Origin: Pelagibacteraceae bacterium
GTDB lineage: Bacteria; Pseudomonadota; Alphaproteobacteria; Pelagibacterales; Pelagibacteraceae
Length of the DNA: 14,958 nt
Reading direction: 5' to 3'
Assembly (NCBI GenBank): GCA_008638025.1
Contig: VTPF01000007.1
Location: 1 to 14,958, forward strand
Below, piece after piece: positions 1 through 10,239 of the stretch. Both the position numbers and the translations under genes were made by a program. Positions within the stretch are counted from its first letter, which is position 1, and each line of letters begins with the position of its first letter. The notes beneath the pieces are model-generated. The model saw nothing but the letters and a program-made list of their open reading frames with translations. It ran no database searches and had not been told where the DNA came from.

Positions 1-93
<93 letters not shown>

Positions 94-1587
94 TTATTTC
101 ATTGTTGGCATTATAAATTCAGGATTGGTTCTTATACCTGAGGGCCAACGAGATGTAACTGTTTTTAACTTGGTATAAAATCGCACACCCTCCATGCCAT
201 GCATGTGCTGATCACCAAAAAGCGATCTCTTCCAGCCGCCAAAACTATGAAATGCCATGGGAACTGGTATGGGTATATTTATTCCCACCATGCCTACTTG
301 AATTTTATTAACAAAAGTTCTAGCAGAATCTCCGTCCCTTGTGTAAAGACTAACGCCATTACCATATTCATGGTCATTAATTAACTTAACCGCGCTGTCA
401 AAATCTTTAACTCGCACAACTGAAAGAACTGGTCCAAATATTTCTTCTTTATATATTCTCATTTTATCTGTCACATGATCAAATAAACATCCCCCCATAA
501 AAAAACCTTTTTCATAACCTTGTAGCTTTAAATTTCTTCCATCAACTACTAACTTTGCGCCTTCTTTAACTCCAATATCAACATAGCTCTTCACTTTTTC
601 TAAATGATCCTTAGTTATTAAAGGACCCATTTCAGATTTTTCATCCATCCCTGGACCAACTTTTAACGCTTCAACTTGTTGACTAATTTTTTGAACTAAT
701 TCATCACCCACATTCCCAACTGCAACCGCAACTGATTGTGCCATACATCTTTCTCCTGCAGATCCATAAGCAGCGCCCATTAAACCACTAACTGCCTGAT
801 CAATATCTGAGTCTGGCATTACAACGCAATGATTTTTTGCGCCACCTAGTGCTTGAACTCTTTTTTCATTTTTTGCAGCACCTTCGTAAATATATTTTGC
901 AATGGCAGTGGATCCAACAAAACTAATTGCGCTCACTTTTTTATTTTCTAATAAAGCATCTACTGACTCTTTATCTCCATTAACTACATTAAATACACCA
1001 TCGGGTAATCCTGCTTCTTTAAGAAGTTTAGCAAGCATTAATGCACAAGAAGGATCTTTTTCAGAAGGTTTAAGAACAAATGTGTTGCCACATGCTATTG
1101 CGACAGGGAACATCCACATAGGAACCATTGCTGGAAAATTAAAGGGCGTGATACCAGCGCAAACTCCGAGTGGTTGACGCAGAGACCAGCTGTCAACATC
1201 TCTGCCAACATTTTCCGTAAATTCACCTTTTAAAAGATGAGGAATTCCACAAGCAAACTCTACAACTTCTAAGCCTCTGGTTAATGATCCTTTTGCATCA
1301 TTAAAAACTTTTCCATGTTCGGAAACTATAATCTTGGTTAATTCATCAGAATTTTTTTCAATTAATTCTTTAAATCTAAAAAGAACTCTTGCCCTTTGTA
1401 ATGGTGGCGTACTAGACCAACCTGCAAAAGCTTTGTAAGCAATATCAACAGCATCGTTTACATCATCTCTGCTAGCTAAAGTAACTTTTCCAATAACCTC
1501 ACCTGTCGCAGGATTATAAACATCTGAAGTTTTTTTAGACCGTCCCTCAAAAGTAGAGCCATTTACAAAATGATGAATATTTTTCAT
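94..1587 (-). CDS. mmsA: Methylmalonate-semialdehyde dehydrogenase (CoA-acylating)
   Basis: Aldehyde dehydrogenase family protein of 497 residues, the usual length for this enzyme. It converts methylmalonate semialdehyde, CoA and NAD to propionyl-CoA, CO2 and NADH (malonate semialdehyde gives acetyl-CoA), serving valine, beta-alanine or inositol breakdown. Visible marks are PFNFP near residue 150, the [15 protein letters not shown] block near residue 247, and the catalytic Cys at about residue 280 in [10 protein letters not shown]. The Glu of the usual ALDH 'ELGG' motif is Ala here (ALGG), as expected of CoA-dependent rather than hydrolytic members. The frame is open upstream to a TTG at 1626, but that TTG is part of a strong -35 hexamer. 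The ATG at 1587 ([10 protein letters not shown]) gives the family-typical N-terminus and is chosen. The gene appears to have its own promoter and to be followed by mdh. Confidence 0.93.
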   Translation of the reverse strand: MKNIHHFVNGSTFEGRSKKTSDVYNPATGEVIGKVTLASRDDVNDAVDIAYKAFAGWSSTPPLQRARVLFRFKELIEKNSDELTKIIVSEHGKVFNDAKGSLTRGLEVVEFACGIPHLLKGEFTENVGRDVDSWSLRQPLGVCAGITPFNFPAMVPMWMFPVAIACGNTFVLKPSEKDPSCALMLAKLLKEAGLPDGVFNVVNGDKESVDALLENKKVSAISFVGSTAIAKYIYEGAAKNEKRVQALGGAKNHCVVMPDSDIDQAVSGLMGAAYGSAGERCMAQSVAVAVGNVGDELVQKISQQVEALKVGPGMDEKSEMGPLITKDHLEKVKSYVDIGVKEGAKLVVDGRNLKLQGYEKGFFMGGCLFDHVTDKMRIYKEEIFGPVLSVVRVKDFDSAVKLINDHEYGNGVSLYTRDGDSARTFVNKIQVGMVGINIPIPVPMAFHSFGGWKRSLFGDQHMHGMEGVRFYTKLKTVTSRWPSGIRTNPEFIMPTMK

Positions 1588-1599
1588 AAGATCGTTGAA

Positions 1600-1626
1600 A
1601 TTATAGATTGACGTTAAAGCTGTCAA
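1600..1626 (-). promoter_or_regulatory. Predicted promoter for mmsA-mdh
   Basis: On the minus strand TTGACA (1626..1621) and TATAAT (1605..1600) both match the housekeeping sigma consensus exactly. They are separated by 15 bases (GCTTTAACGTCAATC), shorter than the usual 17. Transcription would begin around 1592-1594, only a few bases before the mmsA ATG at 1587, so the mRNA would be leaderless or nearly so. This agrees with the absence of a Shine-Dalgarno sequence. It is a sequence prediction only. Confidence 0.6.
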
Positions 1627-1630
1627 ATTG

Positions 1631-1656
1631 TTAAAAAATAATTAGTGTTTACTAAT
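1631..1656 (-). terminator. Weak intrinsic terminator after sdhB
   Basis: Read on the minus strand, ATTAGT - AAAC - ACTAAT forms a 6-bp stem (1656..1641), followed by TATTTTTTAA. The stem is AT-rich with a single G-C pair, so it would be weak by E. coli standards. Its position just after the sdhB stop and before the mmsA promoter fits a terminator for the long upstream operon. Confidence 0.5.
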
Positions 1657-1667
1657 GTTGAAAATGA

Positions 1668-2453
1668 TTAGCTAATATCCGCACTAACTAACATTTTTTT
1701 TATGGAGCCAATTGCTTTTGCAGGATTAAGTCCTTTAGGACAAGCATTGGTACAATTCATAATGGTATGACACCTAAATAACTTGAGTTCATCTGCAACT
1801 TTTTTTAATCTTTTTTTTCTTTCATCATCTCTACTATCTATAATCCATCTATACGCTTGCAACAAAACAGCTGGTCCTAAATACTTATCTCCATTCCACC
1901 AATAACTTGGGCAAGAAGTAGAGCAGCAGGCGCACAAAATACACTCGTACAATCCATCCAATTTAGACCTATCTTCGACTGTTTGTAATTTTTCAACTCC
2001 ATTAACACCACTAACCTCTGATTGCATCCAGGGCTCAACTGACTCGTACTGTTTATAAAGTTGTTTTAAATCTGGAACCAAATCTTTAACAACGGGCATG
2101 TGTGGTAATGGATAAATATTAATTTCACCCTTAATTTCTTTTGCTGATTTTGTGCAGGCTAGGGTATTAGATCCATCAATGTTCATTGCGCAACTTCCAC
2201 ATATTCCCTCTCTACAAGATCTTCTAAAAGTTAATGTTGAATCAATTTCATTTTTAATTTTAATTAAAGCATCTAGAACCATTGGCCCACAATTATCCAT
2301 ATCTACCTCGTAGGTATCAAGTCTAGGATTTTGACCACTTTCTGGATTCCATCGATAAACATTTACTTTTTTTATGTTTTTGGATTCGCCCTGAAGTGAA
2401 AAATATTCGCCCTTTTGAATTGTTGAATTTTTTGGCAATGCAAATTGAACCAT
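1668..2453 (-). CDS. sdhB: Succinate dehydrogenase iron-sulfur subunit
   Basis: 261 residues, normal length. This complex II subunit passes electrons from SdhA to the membrane quinone site through three Fe-S clusters, and all ligands are visible. The [2Fe-2S] cluster uses Cys80, 85, 88 and 100 (CREGICGSC...C). The [4Fe-4S] cluster uses Cys171, 174, 177 and 238 (CILCACC, ...ACPKG). The [3Fe-4S] cluster uses Cys181, 228 and 234 (SCPSYWW, CHTIMNC). The protein sits on the cytoplasmic face of the inner membrane. The ATG overlaps the sdhA stop by one base (TAATG), indicating translational coupling. It is the last gene of the sdhCDAB block, followed by a possible terminator. Confidence 0.97.
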   Translation of the reverse strand: MVQFALPKNSTIQKGEYFSLQGESKNIKKVNVYRWNPESGQNPRLDTYEVDMDNCGPMVLDALIKIKNEIDSTLTFRRSCREGICGSCAMNIDGSNTLACTKSAKEIKGEINIYPLPHMPVVKDLVPDLKQLYKQYESVEPWMQSEVSGVNGVEKLQTVEDRSKLDGLYECILCACCSTSCPSYWWNGDKYLGPAVLLQAYRWIIDSRDDERKKRLKKVADELKLFRCHTIMNCTNACPKGLNPAKAIGSIKKMLVSADIS

Positions 2454-4234
2454 TAATAAACCCTCGCTTTTGGAGGAAAATATTGCACATCATTTGTAAG
2501 AGTATAAGAATGCACATCTCTATATTTAATGTCTACTTTCCCATCATGGTGCCATGCCAAAGTATGCTTCATCCATTCCTGGTCATCTCTATCTTTATAA
2601 TCTTCTCTAGAATGAGCTCCCCTGCTTTCTTTTCTGTTTTCTGCAGAAGATACCGTAACCATTGATTGTCTAATTAGATTATCAAATTCTAAAGCTTCAA
2701 CTAAATCTGTATTAAACACTAAAGACTTGTCGCTAACTGAGATATCTTTTAATCCTTCCCAAGGTTGTTGAATTTCATGCAATCCTTCTTTTAAAGTTTT
2801 ATCAGTTCTAAAAACAGCACACTTGCTTTGCATTGTTCTTTGCATTTGATCCCGCAAAACTGAAGTTGGGGTTCCGCCACTTGCATTTCTCATTTTATCA
2901 AATCGGTCCAGGGATTTTTGAGTTTCAGATTCTGGTATCTTCTCATGTTTTGAATTGGGTTTCACGACCTGAGCAGTTCTTATTGCGGCTGCTTTCCCAA
3001 AAACTACTAGATCAATTAATGAATTAGATCCTAATCTATTCGCTCCATGTACAGAAACACAAGCCGCTTCGCCAATTGACATTAATCCCTCAACTATAAT
3101 TTCAGAACCATCGTCATTTTTAGTTAAAACTTCACCATGATAATTGGTAGGAATTCCACCCATATTATAATGAACAGTGGGCAAAACAGGAATTGGTTCT
3201 TTGGTAACATCCACACCTGCAAAAACTTTTGCCGACTCGGATATTCCTGGAAGTCTTTCGTGTAAAATTTTTGGATCTAAATGATTTAAGTGAAGATAAA
3301 TATGATCTTTATTTTTTCCAACACCTCTTCCTTCGTTAATTTCAATAGTCATAGATCTTGAAACAACATCTCGAGAGGCTAAATCTTTTGCTGAAGGAGC
3401 GTATCTTTCCATAAACCTTTCGCCTTCTGAGTTAACAAGAAAACCACCTTCACCTCTACTTCCTTCTGTTATTAAACAACCGGCTCCATAAATACCCGTA
3501 GGATGAAATTGTACAAATTCCATATCTTGCATAGGAAGACCTGCTCGTAAAACCATTCCTCCTCCATCCCCTGTACAGGTATGAGCAGAGGTTGCAGAAA
3601 AATAAGCTCTTCCATAGCCCCCTGTTGCTAAAATAGTCATATTCGCCCTAAATCTATGAATAGTTCCATCCTGCAATGACCAAGCCAAAATCCCATGACA
3701 CTTACCATTGTGCATTAATAAATCTAAAGCAAAGTATTCAATAAAAAACTCTGTATTTTTCTTTAATGCCTGACCATACAAAGTGTGTAAAATTGCGTGA
3801 CCAGTTCTGTCAGCTGCTGCGCAAGTTCTTTGTACTACACCGTTACCATAATTTTTTGTCATTCCTCCAAATGGTCTTTGATATATTTTGCCCTCTTCGG
3901 TTCTGCTAAAAGGCACTCCGTATTTTTCCAACTCTACAACTGCTTGTGGGGCTTCTTTACATAAAAACTCTATTGCATCCTGATCTCCCAACCAATCAGC
4001 ACCCTTAACTGTGTCAAACATGTGCCAACGCCAATCATCTTCCCCCATATTTCCTAGAGCGGCAGAAATTCCACCTTGTGCTGCAGCCGTATGACTTCTT
4101 GTTGGAAATACCTTTGAAATACATGCCGTTTTTAAACCTGCTTCTGAAAGTCCTACTGCAGCTCTCAATCCTGATCCGCCTGCACCAACTACAATGGCGT
4201 CATATTCATGATCAATAATTTTGTATTCACTCAT
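2453..4234 (-). CDS. sdhA: Succinate dehydrogenase flavoprotein subunit
   Basis: 593 residues, full length. It oxidises succinate to fumarate with a covalently bound FAD. The N-terminal FAD-binding motif [10 protein letters not shown] is at residues 16-25. [10 protein letters not shown] gives the His (residue 48) expected to carry the flavin. Substrate and catalytic residues of the family are in place: His244 (QFHPTG), Thr256/Glu257 ([10 protein letters not shown]), Arg288 (LASRDVVSR), His355 (HYNMGG) and Arg400 ([10 protein letters not shown]). The start is 2 bases after the sdhD stop, and the stop overlaps the sdhB start by one base. Fumarate reductase is a paralogous alternative, but the C-D-A-B order and the cytochrome b partners point to SDH. 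Confidence 0.97.
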   Translation of the reverse strand: MSEYKIIDHEYDAIVVGAGGSGLRAAVGLSEAGLKTACISKVFPTRSHTAAAQGGISAALGNMGEDDWRWHMFDTVKGADWLGDQDAIEFLCKEAPQAVVELEKYGVPFSRTEEGKIYQRPFGGMTKNYGNGVVQRTCAAADRTGHAILHTLYGQALKKNTEFFIEYFALDLLMHNGKCHGILAWSLQDGTIHRFRANMTILATGGYGRAYFSATSAHTCTGDGGGMVLRAGLPMQDMEFVQFHPTGIYGAGCLITEGSRGEGGFLVNSEGERFMERYAPSAKDLASRDVVSRSMTIEINEGRGVGKNKDHIYLHLNHLDPKILHERLPGISESAKVFAGVDVTKEPIPVLPTVHYNMGGIPTNYHGEVLTKNDDGSEIIVEGLMSIGEAACVSVHGANRLGSNSLIDLVVFGKAAAIRTAQVVKPNSKHEKIPESETQKSLDRFDKMRNASGGTPTSVLRDQMQRTMQSKCAVFRTDKTLKEGLHEIQQPWEGLKDISVSDKSLVFNTDLVEALEFDNLIRQSMVTVSSAENRKESRGAHSREDYKDRDDQEWMKHTLAWHHDGKVDIKYRDVHSYTLTNDVQYFPPKARVY

Positions 4235-4236
4235 GA

Positions 4237-4572
4237 TTAATTAATTTTGATTAATATTAAAGATACAATAGTTATCAATGGAAGAATAGTTGCTAATGCT
4301 GAAATTATTAAATTAGCGACACTTTTGTACCTCTCATCTTGAATATAATCCTCAAAAATTTCTCCCATTCCTAATTTCATATGTAAAAATACGATAATCA
4401 AAAAAATAATTGATAAAATAAAATTTATATCATTTCTAAAAAAAACAATGATTGATTGATAATCTTTTTGAACCAAGCCAACAAAAATATATAAAAACCA
4501 TAACAATAAAGGCACAAGTATTACTGCTGTAATTCTTTGAAGAAGCCACTTTTTTACAACTAAATTGCTCAT
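4237..4572 (-). CDS. sdhD: Succinate dehydrogenase membrane anchor subunit
   Basis: Small membrane protein of 111 residues from the ATG at 4572, with three hydrophobic helices. It helps bind haem b and quinone in complex II. The beginning ([20 protein letters not shown]) and the block [14 protein letters not shown] are typical of alphaproteobacterial SdhD; the His of HMKLGM matches the haem ligand and the DY pair matches the quinone-site Asp-Tyr of the family. A GTG four codons upstream (4584) is also open. The ATG at 4572 makes a classic 4-base ATGA overlap with the sdhC stop and is preferred. Sequence conservation is low in this family, so the identification also rests on position between sdhC and sdhA. 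Confidence 0.9.
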   Translation of the reverse strand: MSNLVVKKWLLQRITAVILVPLLLWFLYIFVGLVQKDYQSIIVFFRNDINFILSIIFLIIVFLHMKLGMGEIFEDYIQDERYKSVANLIISALATILPLITIVSLILIKIN

Positions 4573-4952
4573 GCTAAAATCCACAGTGCCAATGTTACTA
4601 AAAAAGAACTTAATAAAACTAAAGTACCAGATAAATTGGCAGTTTTTAATTCATATCCGTAACCCAAATCCCAAAACAGGTGCCTAATACCATTAAGCAA
4701 ATGATAACAAAAAGACCACGTAAAGCCGATCAAAACAAATTTACCAATTAAACTAGATATAAAAATAGAAAAATATTTGTAACAATTTTCTCCGAGATAC
4801 AAAGAAATAATCCAAAAACAAATAATAGAAATACCGGCTGTATTGATTACTGAGGTCAAACGATGAGTAATGGATAATAAAGAAGATAATTGCCACTTAT
4901 AAACTTGTAAATGTGGTGAAAGCGGTCTCTCTTTTGTATTTAAATCATTCAT
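4569..4952 (-). CDS. sdhC: Succinate dehydrogenase cytochrome b556 subunit
   Basis: 127 residues with three predicted membrane helices (about 32-52, 62-85 and 106-126). The N-terminal motif RPLSPHLQVYKW and the following SITHRLTSV are SdhC signatures; Ser27 and Arg31 match quinone-site residues of the E. coli protein. His84 in CYHLLNGIRHLFWDLG corresponds to the haem b axial ligand. The start codon directly follows the asd stop (TAAATG, no gap). The stop overlaps the sdhD start by 4 bases. It is the first gene of the sdhCDAB block but has no visible promoter of its own, so it is probably read from upstream. Confidence 0.95.
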   Translation of the reverse strand: MNDLNTKERPLSPHLQVYKWQLSSLLSITHRLTSVINTAGISIICFWIISLYLGENCYKYFSIFISSLIGKFVLIGFTWSFCYHLLNGIRHLFWDLGYGYELKTANLSGTLVLLSSFLVTLALWILA

Positions 4953-5963
4953 TTATATTAATTTTTTATCTACTAATGTTTCAGCAATTTGAACGGCATT
5001 TAATGCCGCTCCTTTTAATAGATTATCCGAAACAATCCAAAGATTTAAACAATTTTTTTCCGTATTATCTATTCTAATTCTTGAAATATAAGTTTCGAAT
5101 TGATTCTGAGCTTCAAAAGGTGTGATGTAACCCCCGTCTTTTCTTTCATCAACAACCTTGCAACCGCTTGCACTCTCTAATGCTGATCTGACATTTTCTA
5201 AAGAAAAAGGCTTTTCAAACTGTATATTAACTGACTCACTATGAGAAATAAGCACTGGAACTCTAACGCAAGTTGCGGTTAACTTTATTTTTTCATCTAA
5301 TATTTTTTTTGTTTCATTTACCATCTTCAGCTCTTCCTTTGTATAACCATCATCAGAAAAAATATCGATGTGGGGGATCAAGTTAAAAGCAATCTGTTTT
5401 GTGAATTTTTTAGATTGTATCGGCTCATTATTTAAAAATTGCTTAGTTTGATGAATAAGCTCATCCATTGGTTCTTTACCACCTCCAGAAACTGATTGAT
5501 AAGTAGAGGTTACAACTCTTTTGATAGTAAATAAATCATGCAAAGGTTTTAAGACAACTACTAGCTGAGCAGTTGAACAATTTGGGTTAGCAATAATATT
5601 TTTCTTTTTATAATTCTTTAAATCTTCCCAATTTACTTCTGGAACTACTAGTGGAACATCTTTGTCCATTCTAAAAAGACTTGAATTGTCAATAATGATT
5701 GTATCCTTGGCAGCTTTTTCTGCTAGTGCCTTGGTAATTGCCGATCCACAGCAAAAAAAGGTAATGGTAGCTTTTGAAAAATCAAAAGTGTCTAGTTGCT
5801 CTACAATAATTTTTTTTCCTTGAAAGTCTATTTCTTTTCCAGCGCTATTTTTGGAAGCTAATAAATATAAATTACTTAATGGAAATTTTCTGCGCTCTAA
5901 AACCTCGATAATTTTTCTTCCAACATTTCCTGTGGCTCCTGCAATTGCTATATTTAATTTCAT
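4953..5963 (-). CDS. asd: Aspartate-semialdehyde dehydrogenase
   Basis: 336 residues, normal length. It reduces beta-aspartyl phosphate with NADPH to aspartate semialdehyde, the branch point to lysine/DAP, threonine and methionine. The nucleotide-binding loop GATGNVG is at residues 9-15. The catalytic Cys129 lies in [22 protein letters not shown] follows near residue 157, and the family His is at residue 241 ([11 protein letters not shown]). The ATG overlaps the leuB stop by 4 bases (ATGA), and the stop is immediately followed by sdhC. The leuCDB-asd order is common in proteobacteria; having sdhC directly behind it is less general. Confidence 0.96.
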   Translation of the reverse strand: MKLNIAIAGATGNVGRKIIEVLERRKFPLSNLYLLASKNSAGKEIDFQGKKIIVEQLDTFDFSKATITFFCCGSAITKALAEKAAKDTIIIDNSSLFRMDKDVPLVVPEVNWEDLKNYKKKNIIANPNCSTAQLVVVLKPLHDLFTIKRVVTSTYQSVSGGGKEPMDELIHQTKQFLNNEPIQSKKFTKQIAFNLIPHIDIFSDDGYTKEELKMVNETKKILDEKIKLTATCVRVPVLISHSESVNIQFEKPFSLENVRSALESASGCKVVDERKDGGYITPFEAQNQFETYISRIRIDNTEKNCLNLWIVSDNLLKGAALNAVQIAETLVDKKLI

Positions 5964-7072
5964 TTTTGCAGATTTAATTTTGCAATAATTGCATCACCCA
6001 TTTCAGATGTAGAGACTTTCTTTTTTCCATTTTCCATAATGTCTGCCGTTCTTAGGCCATCTTTTAAAACTGATTTGATTGCAGTCTCTACCATTTCCGA
6101 CTCTTTATCAAAATTTAATGAATATTTTAGTGCCATTGCAAAGCTTAAGATCATAGCAATTGGATTGGCTAGTAATTTTCCAGCTATATCAGGTGCGGAA
6201 CCATGGCATGGTTCATACATAGATCTAATTCTACCATTTTTATCTTTTTCACTTAAAGACGCTGATGGCAACATTCCCAACGATCCAGTCAACATTGCTG
6301 CCTCATCAGATAACATATCTCCAAATAAATTATCTGTGACAATAACATCAAATTGTTTTGGATTTCGCACTAACTGCATAGCACAGTTATCTGCTAACAT
6401 GTGGCTAAGCTGAATATTTTTATAGGCAGGACTTTCGTCATAAAGTGCCTGCACCTCTTCCTTCCAAAGCAATCCAGCTTCCATAACATTTGACTTGTCA
6501 GCAGAAGTTACCTTTTTATTTCTTTTCAAAGCCAAATCAAAAGCGACTTTTGCTACTCTTTTAATTTCTCTAGAAGTATAAACATGTGTATTAATTCCTT
6601 TTCTCTCACCATTTTCTATCGGCTCAATACCTCTTGGCTCTCCAAAATAAATACCGCCTGTAAGCTCTCGAACAATTAAAATATCTAATCCTGAAATTAT
6701 TTCTGGTTTTAATGTAGATGCGCTTACCAATTCTTCAAAACAGATAGCTGGCCTTAAATTGGCAAATAATCTCATTTCTTTTCTGAGGCGCAATAACGCT
6801 CGCTCTGGTTTTTTAGAAAACTCCAGATTATCCCACTTCGGACCTCCTACAGCTCCCAATAAAACTGCATCACTATCCATGGCTTTATACAAAACATCAT
6901 CCGTAAGCGGCGTTCCATTTTCATCGTACGAAACACCCCCGGCCAACTCTTCTAAATATTCAATATCTAGTTTTTTATTGATATTAAACCAGTCTATTAC
7001 TTTTTTGGCTTCCGCCATAATTTCAGGTCCAATACCGTCACCGGCAAGTAATAAAATATTTTTTTTAGCCAT
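5960..7072 (-). CDS. leuB: 3-isopropylmalate dehydrogenase
   Basis: 370 residues. It oxidises and decarboxylates 3-isopropylmalate to 2-ketoisocaproate with NAD, in leucine synthesis. Visible features are GDGIGPEI at the N-terminus, [14 protein letters not shown] with catalytic Tyr142, Lys193 in TSADKSNVM, and the metal-binding aspartates 247, 252 and 256 in [26 protein letters not shown] is the coenzyme-binding segment near residue 287. The RELTGG-YFG segment separates it from isocitrate and tartrate dehydrogenase relatives. The start codon directly follows the leuD stop (TAAATG), and the stop overlaps the asd start. Confidence 0.96.
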   Translation of the reverse strand: MAKKNILLLAGDGIGPEIMAEAKKVIDWFNINKKLDIEYLEELAGGVSYDENGTPLTDDVLYKAMDSDAVLLGAVGGPKWDNLEFSKKPERALLRLRKEMRLFANLRPAICFEELVSASTLKPEIISGLDILIVRELTGGIYFGEPRGIEPIENGERKGINTHVYTSREIKRVAKVAFDLALKRNKKVTSADKSNVMEAGLLWKEEVQALYDESPAYKNIQLSHMLADNCAMQLVRNPKQFDVIVTDNLFGDMLSDEAAMLTGSLGMLPSASLSEKDKNGRIRSMYEPCHGSAPDIAGKLLANPIAMILSFAMALKYSLNFDKESEMVETAIKSVLKDGLRTADIMENGKKKVSTSEMGDAIIAKLNLQK

Positions 7073-7675
7073 TTAAAAAAGCCAAGGAGTTTTGTTTTTT
7101 TGGTTTGAAATAAATTTAGTAATACTTTCTGATTTTTTTAATGTAATTCCAATATCATCTAGTCCATTTATTAAACAATCCTTTTGAAAAGGATCCACAT
7201 CAAACTCTATAGGCTGATTATCTCCTTTAGTAATTTTTTGCTCCTCTAAATTAACTTCGATAGTTTTTTTATCTTTTGCAAACTCTGCAAGCTGTTTTAT
7301 TTTTTCTTCTGGTAATACAATTGGCAAAATTCCATTTTTAAAACAATTATTATAAAAAATATCTGCAAAACTTGGAGCAATAACTACTTTAAATCCAAAA
7401 TCTAATAAAGCCCAAGGGGCATGTTCTCTAGATGAGCCACATCCAAAGTTTTTTTCACCTATTAATATTGTAGACTGATTAAATGGATCTTGATTTAATA
7501 CAAAACTTTGTATTGGTTTTCCTGAATCATCATATCTCATTTCAAAAAATAAATTTTTTCCAAGGCCCGTTCTTTTGATAGTTTTTAAGAATTGTTTAGG
7601 GATCATCATATCTGTATCTACGTTAACAATTGGTAGATAAGCTGGAATGCTTTTGATTGTTTTAAATTTTTCCAT
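7073..7675 (-). CDS. leuD: 3-isopropylmalate dehydratase small subunit
   Basis: 200 residues, the usual size of the bacterial small subunit. With LeuC it isomerises 2-isopropylmalate to 3-isopropylmalate. The swivelling-domain signatures are present: VNVDTDMMIPKQFL near residue 18, and the active-site loop GCGSSREHAPWAL near residue 79. FADIFYNNCFKNGILPI follows near residue 103. The ATG overlaps the leuC stop by one base (TAATG), consistent with equal production of the two subunits by translational coupling. The aconitase-family motifs and adjacency to leuC and leuB make a different hydratase unlikely. Confidence 0.96.
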   Translation of the reverse strand: MEKFKTIKSIPAYLPIVNVDTDMMIPKQFLKTIKRTGLGKNLFFEMRYDDSGKPIQSFVLNQDPFNQSTILIGEKNFGCGSSREHAPWALLDFGFKVVIAPSFADIFYNNCFKNGILPIVLPEEKIKQLAEFAKDKKTIEVNLEEQKITKGDNQPIEFDVDPFQKDCLINGLDDIGITLKKSESITKFISNQKNKTPWLF

Positions 7676-9075
7676 TACAAAAATTTTCTTACGTCGGTTA
7701 ATTTTCCTTCTATTCCTGCCGCGGCTGCCATGGCGGGGCTTAACAAGTGAGTTCTTCCCCCTCTTCCTTGTCTTCCTTCAAAATTTCTATTAGAGGTAGA
7801 TGCGCATCTCTCACCAGGTAATAACTGATCCGGGTTCATACCAAGGCACATTGAGCAACCAGGCTCTCTCCACTCAAGACCCGCTTCAATAAAAATTTTA
7901 TCCAATCCCTCTTCTTCTGCTTGTTTTTTAACCAAACCAGAGCCAGGAACGACATATCCTGTTACATTAGAAGCTATTTTTTTACCTTTTAAAATTTCTG
8001 CTGCAGCTCTTAAATCTTGAATTCTTCCATTAGTACAAGATCCTATAAAAACTTTATCAATTACAATTGACTCTAGCTTTTTATTTGCTTCAAGACCCAT
8101 ATACTCTAATGATCTAATAACAGCATTTTTTTTATCTGGATCAGCAAAATCATCTGGGTGCGGAACGGCTGCGGTAATCGGCAATACATCTTCAGGACTG
8201 GTTCCCCAGGTAACTGATGGAACTATTTCTTCCCCTTTTAAAATTATAGTTTCGTCATACTTTGCGTCTTTATCAGAATGCAAACTTAGCCAAAATGCCT
8301 TCGCTTTTTCCCAGTCATCGCCTTTTGGTGCAAGTGGTTTTCCTTTAATAAATTCAACTGTTTTTTCATCAGGTTGAATGATCCCAGCTCTAGCGCCGGC
8401 TTCGATAGACATATTACAAACAGTCATTCTTTCTTCCATGGACAAGTTTTTGATAACTTCCCCGCAATACTCAATTACATAACCTGTGCCACCAGCTGTT
8501 CCAATTTTTCCTATAATAGTGAGAATAATATCTTTTGCAGTTACTCCTAAAGGGAGCTTGCCTTGTATTTCAATTTTCATATTTTTAGCTTTTCTTTGAA
8601 TTAAAGTCTGCGTAGCCAAAACATGCTCAACTTCAGATGTACCAATTCCAAATGCCAAAGCTCCAAAAGCACCGTGGGTAGCAGTATGACTATCGCCACA
8701 AACTATCGTCATCCCAGGTTGGGTTAAACCTTGCTCAGGGCCAATAACATGAACAATTCCTTGCCTAATATCATTTAGACCAAAAAAATTAATATTAAAA
8801 TCTTTGCAATTTTTTTCTAATGTTTCGTATTGTAATGCAGAGTCTTTATTTTCAATTGGTTTGCTTCTATCTGTAGTTGGAACATTATGGTCAGCTACAG
8901 CAAGTGTAAATTCTGGATATTTCACTGTCCTTCCATTCATTCTCAATCCCTCGAATGCTTGAGGACTGGTTACTTCATGAACAAGATGTCTATCAATAAA
9001 TAGTAAGCAAGTTCCATCGTCCTGCTTATCAATTAAATGACTATCAAATAATTTGTCGTACAGAGTTTTTGGCAT
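7675..9075 (-). CDS. leuC: 3-isopropylmalate dehydratase large subunit
   Basis: 466 residues, full length, aconitase superfamily. It carries the [4Fe-4S] cluster; the three ligands are Cys347 (FIGSCTNGR), Cys407 and Cys410 ([12 protein letters not shown]). The N-terminal part has [19 protein letters not shown], and [13 protein letters not shown] is near residue 126, both typical of LeuC. The start is 6 bases after the rplS stop, without a strong Shine-Dalgarno sequence, so transcription and perhaps translation appear linked to the ribosomal genes. leuA, which would supply the substrate, is not in this window. Confidence 0.96.
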   Translation of the reverse strand: MPKTLYDKLFDSHLIDKQDDGTCLLFIDRHLVHEVTSPQAFEGLRMNGRTVKYPEFTLAVADHNVPTTDRSKPIENKDSALQYETLEKNCKDFNINFFGLNDIRQGIVHVIGPEQGLTQPGMTIVCGDSHTATHGAFGALAFGIGTSEVEHVLATQTLIQRKAKNMKIEIQGKLPLGVTAKDIILTIIGKIGTAGGTGYVIEYCGEVIKNLSMEERMTVCNMSIEAGARAGIIQPDEKTVEFIKGKPLAPKGDDWEKAKAFWLSLHSDKDAKYDETIILKGEEIVPSVTWGTSPEDVLPITAAVPHPDDFADPDKKNAVIRSLEYMGLEANKKLESIVIDKVFIGSCTNGRIQDLRAAAEILKGKKIASNVTGYVVPGSGLVKKQAEEEGLDKIFIEAGLEWREPGCSMCLGMNPDQLLPGERCASTSNRNFEGRQGRGGRTHLLSPAMAAAAGIEGKLTDVRKFL

Positions 9076-9081
9076 CGCAAC

Positions 9082-9540
9082 TTACTTGCTTATATCTTCA
9101 CTCGCTGCATTTTCAGCAACGGTTTTTTTGCTAGTTGTTTCTTTTTTTGCAATATCAAGACCAATTTTCTTTTTGATCTTTTCATTAATTCTTGCTGACT
9201 TACCTTTTCTATCTCTTAAATAATATAGCTTTGCTCTTCTAACTTTTCCTGAACGTATCAATTCTACAGACTCTACATTTGGACTATATAATTGAAACAC
9301 TCTTTCCACTCCTTCGCCAAAAGAGATTTTTCTAACGGTAAAAGATGAATTGATACCTCTATTTTTTTTTGCAATACAAACGCCCTCATAAGCCTGAATA
9401 CGTTGTTTTTTTCCTTCGATAATTCTGACATTAACTTTAACTGTATCCCCAGGATTAAAATTGGTGATTTTTTTATTTTCAGTTAATTTTTGAATCTGTT
9501 CTTTGTTTATATCTTCAATGTTTTTCATGACTAAATTCAT
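9082..9540 (-). CDS. rplS: 50S ribosomal protein L19
   Basis: 152 residues from the first ATG (148 from the second, at 9528). Core L19 motifs are clear: [45 protein letters not shown] and [21 protein letters not shown]. Bacterial L19 is usually about 115-120 residues. This one carries an extra C-terminal tail of about 25-30 residues, rich in Lys, Ser, Thr and Glu, after [12 protein letters not shown]. The first ATG is one base past the trmD stop. The second ATG ([11 protein letters not shown]) resembles other L19 starts better, and neither has a visible Shine-Dalgarno sequence, so the exact start is uncertain. L19 sits at the interface of the ribosomal subunits. Confidence 0.94.
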   Translation of the reverse strand: MNLVMKNIEDINKEQIQKLTENKKITNFNPGDTVKVNVRIIEGKKQRIQAYEGVCIAKKNRGINSSFTVRKISFGEGVERVFQLYSPNVESVELIRSGKVRRAKLYYLRDRKGKSARINEKIKKKIGLDIAKKETTSKKTVAENAASEDISK

Positions 9541-9541
9541 T

Positions 9542-10231
9542 CTAGTTTTTGTTTTTATTATATTTTTGCCACATATCTGGCCTTTGGCGCTGTGTTATAC
9601 CTCTGGACTGTTCTAAACGCCAGCGCTTTATTTCCGCATGGTTTCCCGATAATAGAACATCTGGAACCTTTTTTCCTTCCCATTCTCGTGGCTGAGTATA
9701 TTGAGGATATTCTAATAAATTATTATTAAAACTTTCTTCTTCAAGAGAACCTTCGTCACCCAGAACTCCTGGCAAAAGCCTTAATATACTATCTAACAAA
9801 ACTACAGCAGCAGGTTCTCCTCCAGATAAAATATAATCTCCAATACTGATTTCTTCTATTTTATTGGCATCTATTACTCTTTGATCGATTCCCTCGAAAT
9901 GACCACATAAAATATTTAAACCATTGGCCTCCGAAAAATTTTTTACCATTTCTTGGGTAAGCTGTTTTCCTTTTGGTGAAAGATAAACAGTAGAATTATT
10001 ATTTTTATTTTCTGCCAAACAATTATTTACAACATCCGCTCTCATCAACATCCCTTTTCCACCTCCGAAAGGTTTGTCATCAACAGAGCCATGCTTATCG
10101 ATTGCAAAGTTTCTAATATTTACAACCTCTAAATTCCAAATTTTTTTTGTTCTTGCTCTCTTATAAATACCTAAATCAAGCAATCCCGGAAAAAATTCTG
10201 GATATAAAGTAAAAACTTTAGCTGACCACAT
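9542..10231 (-). CDS. trmD: tRNA (guanine-N1)-methyltransferase
   Basis: 229 residues, SPOUT-class methyltransferase that puts m1G at position 37 of tRNAs and so prevents frameshifting. Signatures are [20 protein letters not shown] at the N-terminus, [11 protein letters not shown] near residue 53, [11 protein letters not shown] near 83, [12 protein letters not shown] near 109, and the knotted S-adenosylmethionine site [13 protein letters not shown] near 129. [13 protein letters not shown] is near residue 193. Arg151 matches the E. coli catalytic Arg154. The position of E. coli Asp169 (EDSF) is Glu166 here (EEESF). It starts 8 bases after the rpsP stop; rimM, usually between rpsP and trmD, is absent. 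Confidence 0.96.
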   Translation of the reverse strand: MWSAKVFTLYPEFFPGLLDLGIYKRARTKKIWNLEVVNIRNFAIDKHGSVDDKPFGGGKGMLMRADVVNNCLAENKNNNSTVYLSPKGKQLTQEMVKNFSEANGLNILCGHFEGIDQRVIDANKIEEISIGDYILSGGEPAAVVLLDSILRLLPGVLGDEGSLEEESFNNNLLEYPQYTQPREWEGKKVPDVLLSGNHAEIKRWRLEQSRGITQRQRPDMWQKYNKNKN

Positions 10232-10239
10232 TATAGTTT

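Noticed and set aside
902..1177. Plus-strand open frames opposite mmsA, sdhA, leuB and ffh
   Set aside because: They lie wholly antisense to genes with clear family motifs and show no recognisable protein features or start signals; they are shadows of the real reading frames.
1588..1626. TTG start for mmsA adding 13 residues
   Set aside because: The TTG coincides with a consensus -35 hexamer, and the ATG at 1587 yields the normal family length.
2323..2517. Minus-strand 64-codon frame overlapping the sdhA/sdhB junction
   Set aside because: It lies in a different frame over two well-supported overlapping genes and has no independent support.
4573..4584. GTG start of sdhD four codons upstream
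   Set aside because: The ATG at 4572 makes the 4-base ATGA overlap typical of this operon.
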